Positions 32,798 to 40,231 of a DNA stretch of 64,000 nt are shown one piece after another. The notes beneath the pieces are model-generated. The model saw nothing but the letters and a program-made list of their open reading frames with translations. It had not been told where the DNA came from and made no database searches. The stretch is from IMG/VR virus record IMGVR_UViG_3300031251_000001, positions 1 through 64,000 of that record; one strand, 5' to 3'. Source of the DNA: a virus. A program made the position numbers and the translations under genes. Within the stretch, counting starts at the first letter, position 1. Each line of letters opens with the position of its first letter.

Positions 32798-33677
32798 GCG
32801 TGTCCTTCCTTAGACAGCCGTAGGTAGCGTAGAGGCGGCGACCAGCCAGTGCTTTATTGGCGTCCGGTAGGACATCCCAACTGTATCGCCTGTACCACGA
32901 TTTAGGGATTCTCGTGGCAATGGCTACTTGCTGAGCCAGCGATGCAGGATCAACCACCATCGCAGCTGAAGTCCTGGTCACGTGCATACTATCCCGCACA
33001 GAGACCAACTTTATCAGATCATCCACTTCGCTGCGAGGCAGAATCACGAGAGAGCTGGTAACAGGAGTGATCCGGTAGACTTGCTCGTCACGAAGTCGGG
33101 TGCTGAGACCTTTGGCTATTTGCACTTTGAAGCTGTCGCATTTGATGCTGCCTAACCAATTAAAGTGTTTGTACTGATCCATGGATTGGTTGAAAAACCA
33201 CGACCAGTAATTGAACTCGTTGTTCAATCGATGTGTCACGATCAAAGGGAGGTCTACAGCGAAAGGATCATGTGCTCTTTTGATAACACAAATGGATAGG
33301 TCCTCCCGTCCAGGCAGTGGGTTACCGTTCTCGTTGAGAAGGTACTCAAATACTTTCTTGAACGTCGGGATGGTCCTGGTTCTCACCCAGCAATAGGGAC
33401 ACCAATAGTGCAGACGGCAGCTTCGCTTCACGGTGCCAGTTGCCAAACGAACGCCGATAGGAAAGCAATCACTGAGGAGATCCACGGCTCGGTCCGCTGT
33501 GATGGATTTTTTGCCGTTACAGATCTCCTCTTTGCCGTAGCTACCCATGCGACGGATGGCAATCTGCTTGGGAAGGTAGCTAGGGCTGTGTGCCATTTCT
33601 TTGCGGGGATTGAGAAAGGGATAAATGGCAGAATGGATGCACCGAAGAAGGTGCGAAAAGACGGCCGGAGTGTGCAT
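32625..33677 (-). CDS. hypothetical protein with Cys pair
   Basis: 350 residues. It has CRLHYWCPYCWVRTRT near residue 105 (possible zinc knuckle), followed by mixed alpha/beta with many basic and aromatic residues. No family is recognised. The last 57 residues overlap the next gene in another frame and look low in coding bias, so the true end may be different (frameshift) or overprinted. AGGA lies 9 nt before the first ATG; Mets at residues 28 and 44 are alternatives. It follows the largest non-coding gap of the window. Confidence 0.55.
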   Translation of the reverse strand: MHTPAVFSHLLRCIHSAIYPFLNPRKEMAHSPSYLPKQIAIRRMGSYGKEEICNGKKSITADRAVDLLSDCFPIGVRLATGTVKRSCRLHYWCPYCWVRTRTIPTFKKVFEYLLNENGNPLPGREDLSICVIKRAHDPFAVDLPLIVTHRLNNEFNYWSWFFNQSMDQYKHFNWLGSIKCDSFKVQIAKGLSTRLRDEQVYRITPVTSSLVILPRSEVDDLIKLVSVRDSMHVTRTSAAMVVDPASLAQQVAIATRIPKSWYRRYSWDVLPDANKALAGRRLYATYGCLRKDTHDQQDAPRRPVTPVVADKKAPLRVSVSGPDHRFSAQSNAARQADYRRTQLERSQEEE

Positions 33678-33744
33678 GGCGTGTTGTCCTGAGAGTTGTC
33701 GATTAAAGATGAGAATGACCGCTTGTAGTGACCCACAAAAAATC

Positions 33745-33760
33745 CAAAATACGGATTTTG
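33745..33760. promoter_or_regulatory. 16-bp palindrome, variant copy
   Basis: CAAAATACGGATTTTG, one mismatch from the consensus. The change makes a new nested inverted repeat with upstream AAAATCC (AAAATCC...GGATTTT). It lies 67 nt before the gene starting at 33677, further than the other upstream copies. Confidence 0.65.
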
Positions 33761-33919
33761 AAATGGCTCTTTTTGGGCCTCTCTCTCATGAGTCTTTTCC
33801 GTGTTTTCACGGGGAATAATTCGATTATCCTACTATCTCACTATTGGTTCCTTACCCCACCGCCTATGACAATTTTGAACCATCAGCCCACACCCCGCCG
33901 TTTAGAAAGATAGACCCTG

Positions 33920-33940
33920 TATTATTACTACATAATAATA
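33920..33940. repeat. AT inverted repeat
   Basis: TATTATTA, CTACA, TAATAATA: a perfect 8-bp AT stem in the AT-rich gap; easily unwound DNA. Confidence 0.6.
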
Positions 33941-33951
33941 CGAACACCTTC

Positions 33952-33979
33952 GTGCGTCCCCTTGGAAAGGGGGACGCAC
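33952..33979 (-). terminator. hairpin after alpha-CTD-like gene
   Basis: GTGCGTCCCC and GGGGACGCAC, 10-bp stem with an 8-nt loop, about 45 nt past the stop of gene 34024-34398. No U-tract follows, so this is a terminator candidate of moderate strength. Confidence 0.6.
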
Positions 33980-34023
33980 TCCGGTGTGTAACGTAATACC
34001 AAGACTAGGAAAGAAGAGACGAC

Positions 34024-34398
34024 CTAGATGGCAGGGTCGGGCTTGTTCGACTTGAGCTTGGCAGCGCGAAGCTCGGCAGCTGCCTTGGCCTGGATGCGTA
34101 ACTTCTTCACTTGCCCGACTCGCACCGTGACGGGGATGTTGCGCTTAGCACAATACTTCTTAAACGACTGGATCACCTTCAGGCTGATCTGCTTCACCTT
34201 GGCCAGCACCTCGGAGGAGGTACTAGCCAGGTCCTCGACTGTCACGATGCCCAGGACCTCCAGAGGCTTGACGATCTTGGAGTTGATACGCAGCTCAGCC
34301 AGGGGCTTCTTCTCCACCGGGTCAGGGATGGCGACCAGGTGAGTCACCCGCTTGCCGATGCGTGGCTCCGGGACGGTAGGTATCCAACTGCGCTTCAT
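34024..34398 (-). CDS. RNA polymerase alpha C-terminal domain-like protein
   Basis: 124 residues. Residues about 30-92 (PLAELRINSKIVKPLEVLGI, VTVEDLASTSSEVLAKVKQI, SLKVIQSFKKYCAKRNIPV) follow the alpha-CTD order: L-x2-L, hydrophobic helix, GI-x-TV-x-DL, then L-x-K...K-x-L/V-x2-I helix-hairpin-helix. In bacteria this domain binds UP-element DNA and activators. Here it stands alone with a basic C-terminal extension (KKLRIQAKAAAELRAAKLK), so it could recruit or compete with host polymerase. A plain helix-hairpin-helix DNA-binding protein is the alternative. The palindrome at 34418 lies 19 nt upstream. Confidence 0.55.
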   Translation of the reverse strand: MKRSWIPTVPEPRIGKRVTHLVAIPDPVEKKPLAELRINSKIVKPLEVLGIVTVEDLASTSSEVLAKVKQISLKVIQSFKKYCAKRNIPVTVRVGQVKKLRIQAKAAAELRAAKLKSNKPDPAI

Positions 34399-34417
34399 GA
34401 TCGCCTCGACTGGAAAG

Positions 34418-34433
34418 CAAAATACGTATTTTG
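34418..34433. promoter_or_regulatory. 16-bp palindrome, copy 5
   Basis: Perfect CAAAATACGTATTTTG, 19 nt before the alpha-CTD-like gene and just after the stop of the GNAT gene (34436). Confidence 0.85.
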
Positions 34434-34435
34434 AT

Positions 34436-34897
34436 TTAACCGAACGTGTAGGTTACGCCTAGCCCAACCCCACGCGACCTCTGCCTCCCTTTCAAGCCCC
34501 TCGACTTGAGCAGGTGCTGCGCAGCCAGTGCTTCCTCGGGGACGCAAGCACGGACGGCATAGCGACGACCAGAGAGGCCACGACTGACCGAGTCGAGAAG
34601 GATGGTAGCGATGCCCTGGCGGCGGTACTCGGGGTGGACGCCTACCCACTTGACCAGCATGCGACCACTGGCACGACTGCGACGACAGAGGATGGCACCA
34701 CGGTACTGACCGTCGACCGTGGCGGCGAGGATCATGTGGTTACGCAGCAACCGGGAGACGTCGCTGCTGGAGAGGTTGGCCCTGCGGGTGGTAGCACGGT
34801 CAAGGTTAAAGAGATCAGCGACGGCGAAACAATCAGACTCTTCGGGAATGGCCAGGGTGACGACCTGGCCGGTTTTAGTGTGGCGGGTGAATAGCAT
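34436..34897 (-). CDS. GNAT-family acetyltransferase
   Basis: 153 residues. The GNAT core is clear: VKWVGVHPEYRRQGIATILL (motif A, acetyl-CoA loop R-R-x-G-I-A) near residue 85, preceded by strands GAILCRRSRASGRM and followed by AVRACVPEEALAAQHLLKSR (motif B). The start is taken at the ATG with AGGA 8 nt upstream; another ATG lies 9 nt earlier. The substrate is unknown; phage GNATs acetylate proteins or small molecules, or modify DNA bases (Mom). It lies between the RNase H and alpha-CTD-like genes. Confidence 0.75.
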   Translation of the reverse strand: MLFTRHTKTGQVVTLAIPEESDCFAVADLFNLDRATTRRANLSSSDVSRLLRNHMILAATVDGQYRGAILCRRSRASGRMLVKWVGVHPEYRRQGIATILLDSVSRGLSGRRYAVRACVPEEALAAQHLLKSRGLKGRQRSRGVGLGVTYTFG

Positions 34898-34898
34898 G

Positions 34899-35528
34899 CT
34901 AACCATCCTGGTTGTAGTTCCTTGGTTGATAGAGTTCTTCCTCGAAGACCTTGCCGAGTCGAATGTTGGAGGCTCGGGCCATCTTGCTGCAGACGTCGGC
35001 GAGGGAGTTGAGTTCGCTGGTCTCGCGTTTGAGCCAGTGCCAGTGGACGAGGAGGCCCTGACGTTTCATCATTTCGATCGCGTCCCAGATCATCATGTTG
35101 GCGGTACGGGCGCTCTTCCGCTCGGAAGCACGCTGAACGTATTCACTGTCAGTGACGATGTGGACATGGCGAAACTCAATTTTTCCGCCATTATTTTTCC
35201 GTTCCTCCAGGACACGGCTGAGAATCTCCGCCAGCGGGGCGAAGTAGGCCATGAGCTCGGCGAAATTGATGCTGCAACGGTTGATGGAGCCGAAGAACTG
35301 GAGGCGTTCCCGGTTGGCGATGTCGATCAGCGTGCAGTACCAGCCGGAGGGCAGGTGACGTTGGCTGCCGCTACCGTCCCCCACGAGCACGTAATCTGCT
35401 TTCTCAATTGCGAGCTTCTCCAGCAGGGCTGACAGCTTCTGCTTTCCCAGGGTGGGGTTCCAGGTAGGCTTTTTGGCCTTGTTCTTTTCCATGCGTAGCC
35501 GTCTCCTCTGTTTGTCGTCGGGGTGCAT
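34899..35528 (-). CDS. rnhA: ribonuclease HI
   Basis: 209 residues. Type I RNase H motifs: ADYVLVGDGSGSQ (first Asp), SINFAELMAYFAPLAEIL (Glu), HVHIVTDSEYVQRA (Asp) and SLADVCSKMAR (last Asp). It removes RNA primers or RNA-DNA hybrids during replication. The start is placed at MHPDDKQRRR because AGGAGG lies 6 nt before it; MEKNKAKK 12 residues on is an alternative. The 5' part overlaps the upstream gene by 125 nt. Confidence 0.8.
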   Translation of the reverse strand: MHPDDKQRRRLRMEKNKAKKPTWNPTLGKQKLSALLEKLAIEKADYVLVGDGSGSQRHLPSGWYCTLIDIANRERLQFFGSINRCSINFAELMAYFAPLAEILSRVLEERKNNGGKIEFRHVHIVTDSEYVQRASERKSARTANMMIWDAIEMMKRQGLLVHWHWLKRETSELNSLADVCSKMARASNIRLGKVFEEELYQPRNYNQDG

Positions 35529-35859
35529 GGCTTGCCTCCTGCAATCCATCTCGCGTCGACAGCAACACGCTGCGACCCAGCTGCACGAACTCATTCACCT
35601 TTTGATGGGTGATATTCACGGCACTGTTGAGCAGTCCGTTGGTGATGTCGATGTTCACGTGTGCATCGTGCACGGTGACTTCACCCTGGGTGCCGGTACA
35701 GAAGATGTGCCGGGCCAGGTCGGGGGTGTTGACGTTTTTCTGGTAGGCCAGTCCGATGACCACGCCGCGGAGCTCGGGGTACTGCAGCCTGAGCTTGTTG
35801 GCAAACTCGAAGCACGACTCGGCGATCTTCTGGTCAAACGTATTCGGTGTCGGGTCCAT
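35404..35859 (-). CDS. hypothetical protein overlapping RNase H gene
   Basis: 151 residues from MDPTPNTFDQKIAESCFEF. The first 110 look folded (GVVIGLAYQKN, HIFCTGTQGEVTVHDAHVNI). The last 40 residues are Gln/Glu/Arg-rich (RRQTEETATHGKEQGQK) and share DNA with the RNase H start, so they are probably a disordered overprinted tail. Function unknown. Confidence 0.55.
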   Translation of the reverse strand: MDPTPNTFDQKIAESCFEFANKLRLQYPELRGVVIGLAYQKNVNTPDLARHIFCTGTQGEVTVHDAHVNIDITNGLLNSAVNITHQKVNEFVQLGRSVLLSTRDGLQEASHAPRRQTEETATHGKEQGQKAYLEPHPGKAEAVSPAGEARN

Positions 35860-36187
35860 GTTTGCTTGCCTCGTATTCGATCTGCTCAGCATTCGACCAT
35901 TTCGAGGTCCGGCTGAAGGGATGGGTGATGTCGTTGAACAGGTTGGCTAACCGGGAGATGGCGAGAACTGCAACAAAATAGAAACTCCAAGCGTGGCACG
36001 TCAGAGCCACGACTAGCAGCAGGGCAATCCAGATCGAAAAACACCAAGCGCAGTTGAAGAAGTATCCGATAAGGCCTGGTAGCTTGACGGCGCGGCAACG
36101 AAGCCAGCCGGACAAGCGGCTATGCTTCCAGACCTCAACGACCTGCCAACAGGCAAGCGCTGCGATGAAGATCTCAGATAACGTCAT
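35834..36187 (-). CDS. DUF1360-like membrane protein
   Basis: 117 residues with at least two hydrophobic spans: MTLSEIFIAALACWQVVEVW and CAWCFSIWIALLLVVALTCH, plus FYFVAVLAISRLANLF. The C-x2-WC-x2-FWI/SIWI signature and the final A-x-SRL-x-NL-x-ND resemble DUF1360 proteins found in many phages. Role unknown; inner-membrane location is expected. GGGAGG precedes the ATG. It overlaps the next gene by 26 nt. Confidence 0.6.
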   Translation of the reverse strand: MTLSEIFIAALACWQVVEVWKHSRLSGWLRCRAVKLPGLIGYFFNCAWCFSIWIALLLVVALTCHAWSFYFVAVLAISRLANLFNDITHPFSRTSKWSNAEQIEYEASKHGPDTEYV

Positions 36188-36188
36188 G

Positions 36189-36416
36189 TCATCCTCCCAG
36201 TGGGATTGTTTCCAGTATGACCCACTGGCGGGTTCGGCCGCGATCAGAGGAACGGCCTTCCAGATCCAGCTCGTGTCCTTGAGCGGATCGTGTCGCGTCG
36301 ATGGGCAAGTGTAGCGCAATCAGCTGAGTCGTGTCCAGTCGCATGCCCTGCGTCTGGATGCGACGCCTTCCTGTTCGTTGCAGGAAGAGCACAGAGCTGG
36401 TGGAATCGGTTACCAT
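36189..36416 (-). CDS. small beta-rich protein divergent from terminase
   Basis: 75 residues from MVTDSTSSVLFLQRTGRRRI, alternating hydrophobic pattern (RQWVILETIPLGG) that suggests a small beta barrel. Its start lies only 24 nt from the terminase GTG on the other strand, so promoters for both must lie inside coding sequence. No family is recognised. Confidence 0.45.
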   Translation of the reverse strand: MVTDSTSSVLFLQRTGRRRIQTQGMRLDTTQLIALHLPIDATRSAQGHELDLEGRSSDRGRTRQWVILETIPLGG

Positions 36417-36440
36417 CGTCACACCCTCGGGAGTCAGATT

Positions 36441-38351
36441 GTGTCAGCAGCGGTTCTTAATTCGATCATGGCTACTGTGCCCACCACCGCTAACGGTGAA
36501 GTCCCCGCACCCTACGCGGCGGCGGAGCGGGAGGCACGAACCTCTAAACACATTCTAAACCTTCTGAACAACTACCGGGACGATCCCAAGAAGATGGTGT
36601 CGGTCGAACCGCTCCTTCCGTTGATGATCAAGCTGGAAGGCAAGCCGATGACGCTGCGGGATCACTTCCCCTTCGAGCCCTTCTTTCGCACCCGCCTGGC
36701 CGACGTCATCCAGTTCAAGACGGGACGACAGGCTGGCAAGTCGGCATCGTTGTCAGCTCGCACGATCGCGATGACCAACACGATTGACAACTTCTCCACG
36801 CTGGTGGTCACGCCGCTCTTCGAGCAGGCCCGACGACTCTCGACCATGTACTTCCGTCCGATGCTGGAGAACTCGCCGGTGCGGTCGCTGTTTGCTGACA
36901 GCGTCAACGCCTTGAAGAACGTCATGCACCGTATCTTCCGCAACGGAAGCCAGGTGATCTTCTCGTACGCCTACCTGAGTGCGGATCGTAACCGTGGTAT
37001 CTTCGCGGATCAGTTGGTGATCGATGAGCTCCAGGACATGCGACACGAGAACATCTCGGTGCTCATGGAGTGCTTGTCAGCTCGTAAGTGGAAGCTGCGT
37101 ATTGAAACCGGCACACCCAAGAGCATGGCCAATACGGTTCAAAAAGAATGGAACCATTCCAGCCAAGCCGAGTGGGTGATCAAGTGCCGCACCGCCGGCT
37201 GCAACTATTGGAACGTCGCGTCGCTGCATGAGGACTTGCTCGACATGGTCGGCGGCAGGCCACGCGATGACATCGGGCCGGGGAAGCCGGCCACGAGCTG
37301 TGCCAAGTGCGGCAAGATGATTGACCCCCGCTGGGGACACTGGCACCACTTCAACAAGAAGCTGCGCTGGGAACACGCCGGCTACCACGTCCCGCAGATC
37401 CTCCTGCCTATCCACTCCGAGAACAAGAAGGCCTGGGGCATGCTCCTGGCCAAGATGGGCGGAGCATACGGTTACGACTTCAACAAGTTCCTCAACGAAG
37501 TCATGGGCGAGTCGACCGATGACGGCATGCAGGTCATCTCCGAATCGGATCTCAAGCGAGCAGCGTGCCTGCCCTGGAAGAATGTGTTCGAGGAAGCGGT
37601 TAAGCACACAGGCGATTATGCGGTCCGGTACATGTCGGTGGATTGGGGCGGCTATGGCGTGAAGATGACGTCGTTCACTGTCATCACGATCATGGCCCCC
37701 AACGAGCGGGGTGGCATGGACATCCTCTTCTCGCACCGCGTCAATCGCATCAACGATTTCCCGTACGAGGCCAAACTGATCGCTCAGTTCTTCAAGGCGT
37801 TCCGCTGTGCCCTGCTCATCAACGATATGAACACCATCGGTATGGTCCGTGAGTCCATGCTGCGTCAGGTCGGCATGCCGGCGTCTCGCATCCTGGGTTC
37901 GATGAACACCGGCGTCCAGACTCGTGAGATCTGTCACTTCCACCAGCCGACGACCACCTACCCGTACACGTACATGTCACTGCACAAGACACGAAGCCTG
38001 GCCGTCACTTGCGACGCACTGCGGTCGTGCGCCATCCGGACGTTCCAATTCGATTACGAGAGTGAAGAGCGACCAGGCGTGCTCAAGGATTTTGAGGCGT
38101 TGATCGAAGAGCGAATTGAGCGACCTTCGGTGGGTCAGGTCTACACCATCATCCGTGATCCCGACAAGCCGGACGATTTCGCCCACACGGTGAACATGGG
38201 AGCGTGGTACCACTGGCGATCAACCAACCGCATGCCCGATTTGGCGGCGGCTGCTCGACTGACTCTCCCGGCTGATATTCTGAAACACATCGAACCGGAG
38301 TTCACGGACATCGAGTGGGATGAGATCAACGACAGCAGGCACTTCGGTTAA
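36441..38351 (+). CDS. terL: large terminase subunit (TerL)
   Basis: 636 residues from GTG, chosen because GGGAG lies 7 nt upstream; the ATG at 36468 has no such signal. ATPase: Walker A KTGRQAGKSASLSAR (near residue 95), Walker B DQLVIDELQDM (near 193). A zinc-binding insert follows (CRTAGCNYWN, then CAKCGKM and HWHH near 280-300). Nuclease: YMSVDWGGYGV (first Asp, near 398) and LLINDMNTIG (near 460), as in RNase H-fold terminase nucleases. It cuts and pumps DNA into the prohead through the portal. It is one of only two plus-strand genes, 32 kb from the portal gene. Its stop overlaps the stop of the facing gene. Confidence 0.85.
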   Translation: MSAAVLNSIMATVPTTANGEVPAPYAAAEREARTSKHILNLLNNYRDDPKKMVSVEPLLPLMIKLEGKPMTLRDHFPFEPFFRTRLADVIQFKTGRQAGKSASLSARTIAMTNTIDNFSTLVVTPLFEQARRLSTMYFRPMLENSPVRSLFADSVNALKNVMHRIFRNGSQVIFSYAYLSADRNRGIFADQLVIDELQDMRHENISVLMECLSARKWKLRIETGTPKSMANTVQKEWNHSSQAEWVIKCRTAGCNYWNVASLHEDLLDMVGGRPRDDIGPGKPATSCAKCGKMIDPRWGHWHHFNKKLRWEHAGYHVPQILLPIHSENKKAWGMLLAKMGGAYGYDFNKFLNEVMGESTDDGMQVISESDLKRAACLPWKNVFEEAVKHTGDYAVRYMSVDWGGYGVKMTSFTVITIMAPNERGGMDILFSHRVNRINDFPYEAKLIAQFFKAFRCALLINDMNTIGMVRESMLRQVGMPASRILGSMNTGVQTREICHFHQPTTTYPYTYMSLHKTRSLAVTCDALRSCAIRTFQFDYESEERPGVLKDFEALIEERIERPSVGQVYTIIRDPDKPDDFAHTVNMGAWYHWRSTNRMPDLAAAARLTLPADILKHIEPEFTDIEWDEINDSRHFG

Positions 38352-38533
38352 TCTTTGTTCTTGTGGTCGGGGCAGAAATAGATGAACTTTTGACCCGTCC
38401 ACTTCAGGCTCCAGCCCCTGGGGACGTCACCGTCCACTCGACCTTCGACGCATGTTTTGTCGCAATGCTCACACTTCAATTTCACTCGTTCGATGGAGCT
38501 TGGCGGTTGGTAGGTCGATCGCGGCTTGGACAT
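38348..38533 (-). CDS. small zinc-finger protein
   Basis: 61 residues. CEHCDKTC and CPDH about 28 residues apart form a likely zinc site (CxxC...CxxH). Basic ends (MSKPRSTYQPP; HKNKD). GGGAG lies 6 nt before the ATG. Its stop codon overlaps the terminase stop on the other strand (TTAA). Probably nucleic-acid or protein binding; no family is assigned. Confidence 0.6.
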   Translation of the reverse strand: MSKPRSTYQPPSSIERVKLKCEHCDKTCVEGRVDGDVPRGWSLKWTGQKFIYFCPDHKNKD

Positions 38534-38569
38534 GTTGTTCTCCCTCTGGTTAAGCTGATAGCTTAATTA

Positions 38570-40231
38570 TTATTCCTCTACCTCAGATCGCACAGGATCG
38601 CGAGCCTCAGAGTCACCACCCAGACCCTCGCAGATGGTGGAGATCGTGGCAGGCGGGGGCAGGGGTGCGATCCACTGGCCTAAATTGTCCCTCTTCTTGA
38701 TCGGCGTAGGGTCGAATACAGGCATGTCGGATTCTGCCATTGTGGCAGGCCGATGGAAGAGGGTAGCGATCTCGAACAGCTCAGCCTTCAGCTTGCTGGA
38801 ATACTCGATGTTGATCTGGTACAGAGCGGCCAGGTTTCGGAGCCACAACCAACACTCTCCCTCGACCTCCTTGGCCGGCCCCTCGAAGGGGTAGGTCACG
38901 TCGCCGTGCACCAGGTGACCACGGTACCAAGCCTGGCCGCCACGGGTGAATAAAGCCGTGAAGCGAAGGTCAGCGTTGAGCACCGACCAGACGTCATTGG
39001 TCTGCTGCACGAACCATCCGGTGCGAGTCCGCAAAATACGTATTTTGCGATTGGCCAGGTAGACCGCCTGGGTGTTGTTTTGTTTCTCCTGCCGATCAAG
39101 GCAGCGACTCCACTTACCCTGCGACGGACTCTTGAGCTGCGAGGTGATGAGTTGCGGGTCGAAGTGGTTCAGACGCATGTGTCGGATCATCGCCGTGATC
39201 TCATCCGGAGCAGCGTTGGTGATCCACTTGTTCATCGCCGTCTGCCAGGTGCGCGTGCGGTGCGACAACCACTCAATGAGTTCCAGCGGCTCACGCTGCC
39301 GGACATAGGTCGAGAGGGTTTCGTAGTCTGTGCCGGAGTAACCCTTGGCACAGATGTGACCATCGGTCATCGCCGCCATGCAGACCATGTACCAGGTGAG
39401 CTTCGGTCCCCAGAACACGATCTTCTTGCCGCTGAGACTCTGCCAGGCTAAGGTAGTGCGTGCCTGATCATCCCAGTGCCAGCCCACCATAGGCACGAGT
39501 GCTTCGGAGTAGCGATGTTGAATCTTGCTGATGCGCGGAGCGATGAGGGGCTCATAGACAGCATAAACCGTACCCTCGCCGGACTTGATGCACTCCTCCA
39601 ACCCTGTCAAACCCCCTTCGGGGCGATCTTTGTCGCAGGGAACGTAATCCCGTACAACCCGGTCCTTATGCTTCGTGACCAGGTGAATGCCCGCCAGTTT
39701 GGTGAGCGACGACCAACTGGGGACCACTACGTAATACTTCGACTTGGGAATACGTAGCGGACGGTGGAGCAGCGGATAGAGCACAGCGGCAGAGACATAG
39801 CCATAGCGTTCACAGTGCTCATCCGCCGGCTTGTTGTAGTTCAAGTGGTGAATGATGCTGATCACTTCCTTGGGCATCTGCTCGGAGCGAAGGATCTTCT
39901 CGGCGCCGTGCCAGATCTCTTCCACGGTGTTGGGCTTGCTCTTGCCGATCGGTGAACCAGAGGGGAAGTGGGAGGCGAGTCGTTGCCTGGCTTCGTCACG
40001 GGAGCACTTCCAGCTGGCGGACGCCAGATCCACGACACTGCCGCTGAAATCACAGGATCGACATTCGACGGTGACGACGGACGTGGTACACTCACAGATA
40101 AGCAGGTCGAGCGTCTTGCAACGCGGGCACCAGATGGTTGCCGGCAAACAGGCGTCAGGCAATTCAAGCCCAATGGCTTTGGCGATGACAGACCAAGCCG
40201 ATCCCGACTTATAACTTTGGAGCGATCCCAT
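38570..40231 (-). CDS. primase-like protein with CHC2-type zinc site and degenerate TOPRIM
   Basis: 553 residues. The N-terminus carries a DnaG-style zinc ribbon: IWCPRCKTLDLLIC and VECRSCDFSGSVVDLASASW, then SRDEARQRL, the usual order before the primase core. The core region keeps the fold rhythm, but the catalytic motifs are altered: GTVYAVYEPLIAPRI stands where EGxxD is expected, and KKIVFWGPKLTW where the DxD is expected. It is probably a non-catalytic or divergent primase relative; the catalytic primase is at 20.9-22.0 kb. A perfect regulatory palindrome lies inside (codons for KIRIL). The start at MGSLQSYKSG overlaps the start codon of the plus-strand gene. Confidence 0.55.
   Translation of the reverse strand: MGSLQSYKSGSAWSVIAKAIGLELPDACLPATIWCPRCKTLDLLICECTTSVVTVECRSCDFSGSVVDLASASWKCSRDEARQRLASHFPSGSPIGKSKPNTVEEIWHGAEKILRSEQMPKEVISIIHHLNYNKPADEHCERYGYVSAAVLYPLLHRPLRIPKSKYYVVVPSWSSLTKLAGIHLVTKHKDRVVRDYVPCDKDRPEGGLTGLEECIKSGEGTVYAVYEPLIAPRISKIQHRYSEALVPMVGWHWDDQARTTLAWQSLSGKKIVFWGPKLTWYMVCMAAMTDGHICAKGYSGTDYETLSTYVRQREPLELIEWLSHRTRTWQTAMNKWITNAAPDEITAMIRHMRLNHFDPQLITSQLKSPSQGKWSRCLDRQEKQNNTQAVYLANRKIRILRTRTGWFVQQTNDVWSVLNADLRFTALFTRGGQAWYRGHLVHGDVTYPFEGPAKEVEGECWLWLRNLAALYQINIEYSSKLKAELFEIATLFHRPATMAESDMPVFDPTPIKKRDNLGQWIAPLPPPATISTICEGLGGDSEARDPVRSEVEE
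39032..39047. promoter_or_regulatory. 16-bp palindrome, copy 6 (inside gene)
   Basis: Perfect copy within GCAAAATACGTATTTTGC (18-bp symmetry), deep inside the primase-like gene, where it encodes KIRIL with the uncommon ATA codon. No start codon with a usable frame follows. Confidence 0.8.

Larger units (their letters stand above)
33678..34023. other. AT-rich non-coding gap
   Basis: About 346 bp without a convincing gene. It holds a variant of the regulatory palindrome (33745-33760), T-rich tracts, a perfect TATTATTA/TAATAATA inverted repeat (33920-33940, 5-nt spacer), and a 10-bp GC hairpin (33952-33979). It is clearly more AT-rich than its surroundings, which fits a promoter cluster or replication origin. 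A short plus-strand frame (33728-33913) lacks a good ribosome binding site. Confidence 0.6.

Noticed and set aside
33841-33900. Third sigma-28-like promoter (TGTCATAG on the minus strand near 33865)
   Set aside because: The -10-like bases fit partly, but TAAA is missing at the required 15-nt distance.
33728-33913. 61-residue plus-strand frame with a hydrophobic segment
   Set aside because: Weak ribosome binding site, crosses the regulatory palindrome, and composition follows the AT-rich non-coding gap.
36189-36480. Promoter for the terminase gene between divergent genes
   Set aside because: Only 24 nt separate the starts, and I see no sigma-70 or TAAA-N15-CGTCATAA match upstream; the true promoter is not identified.
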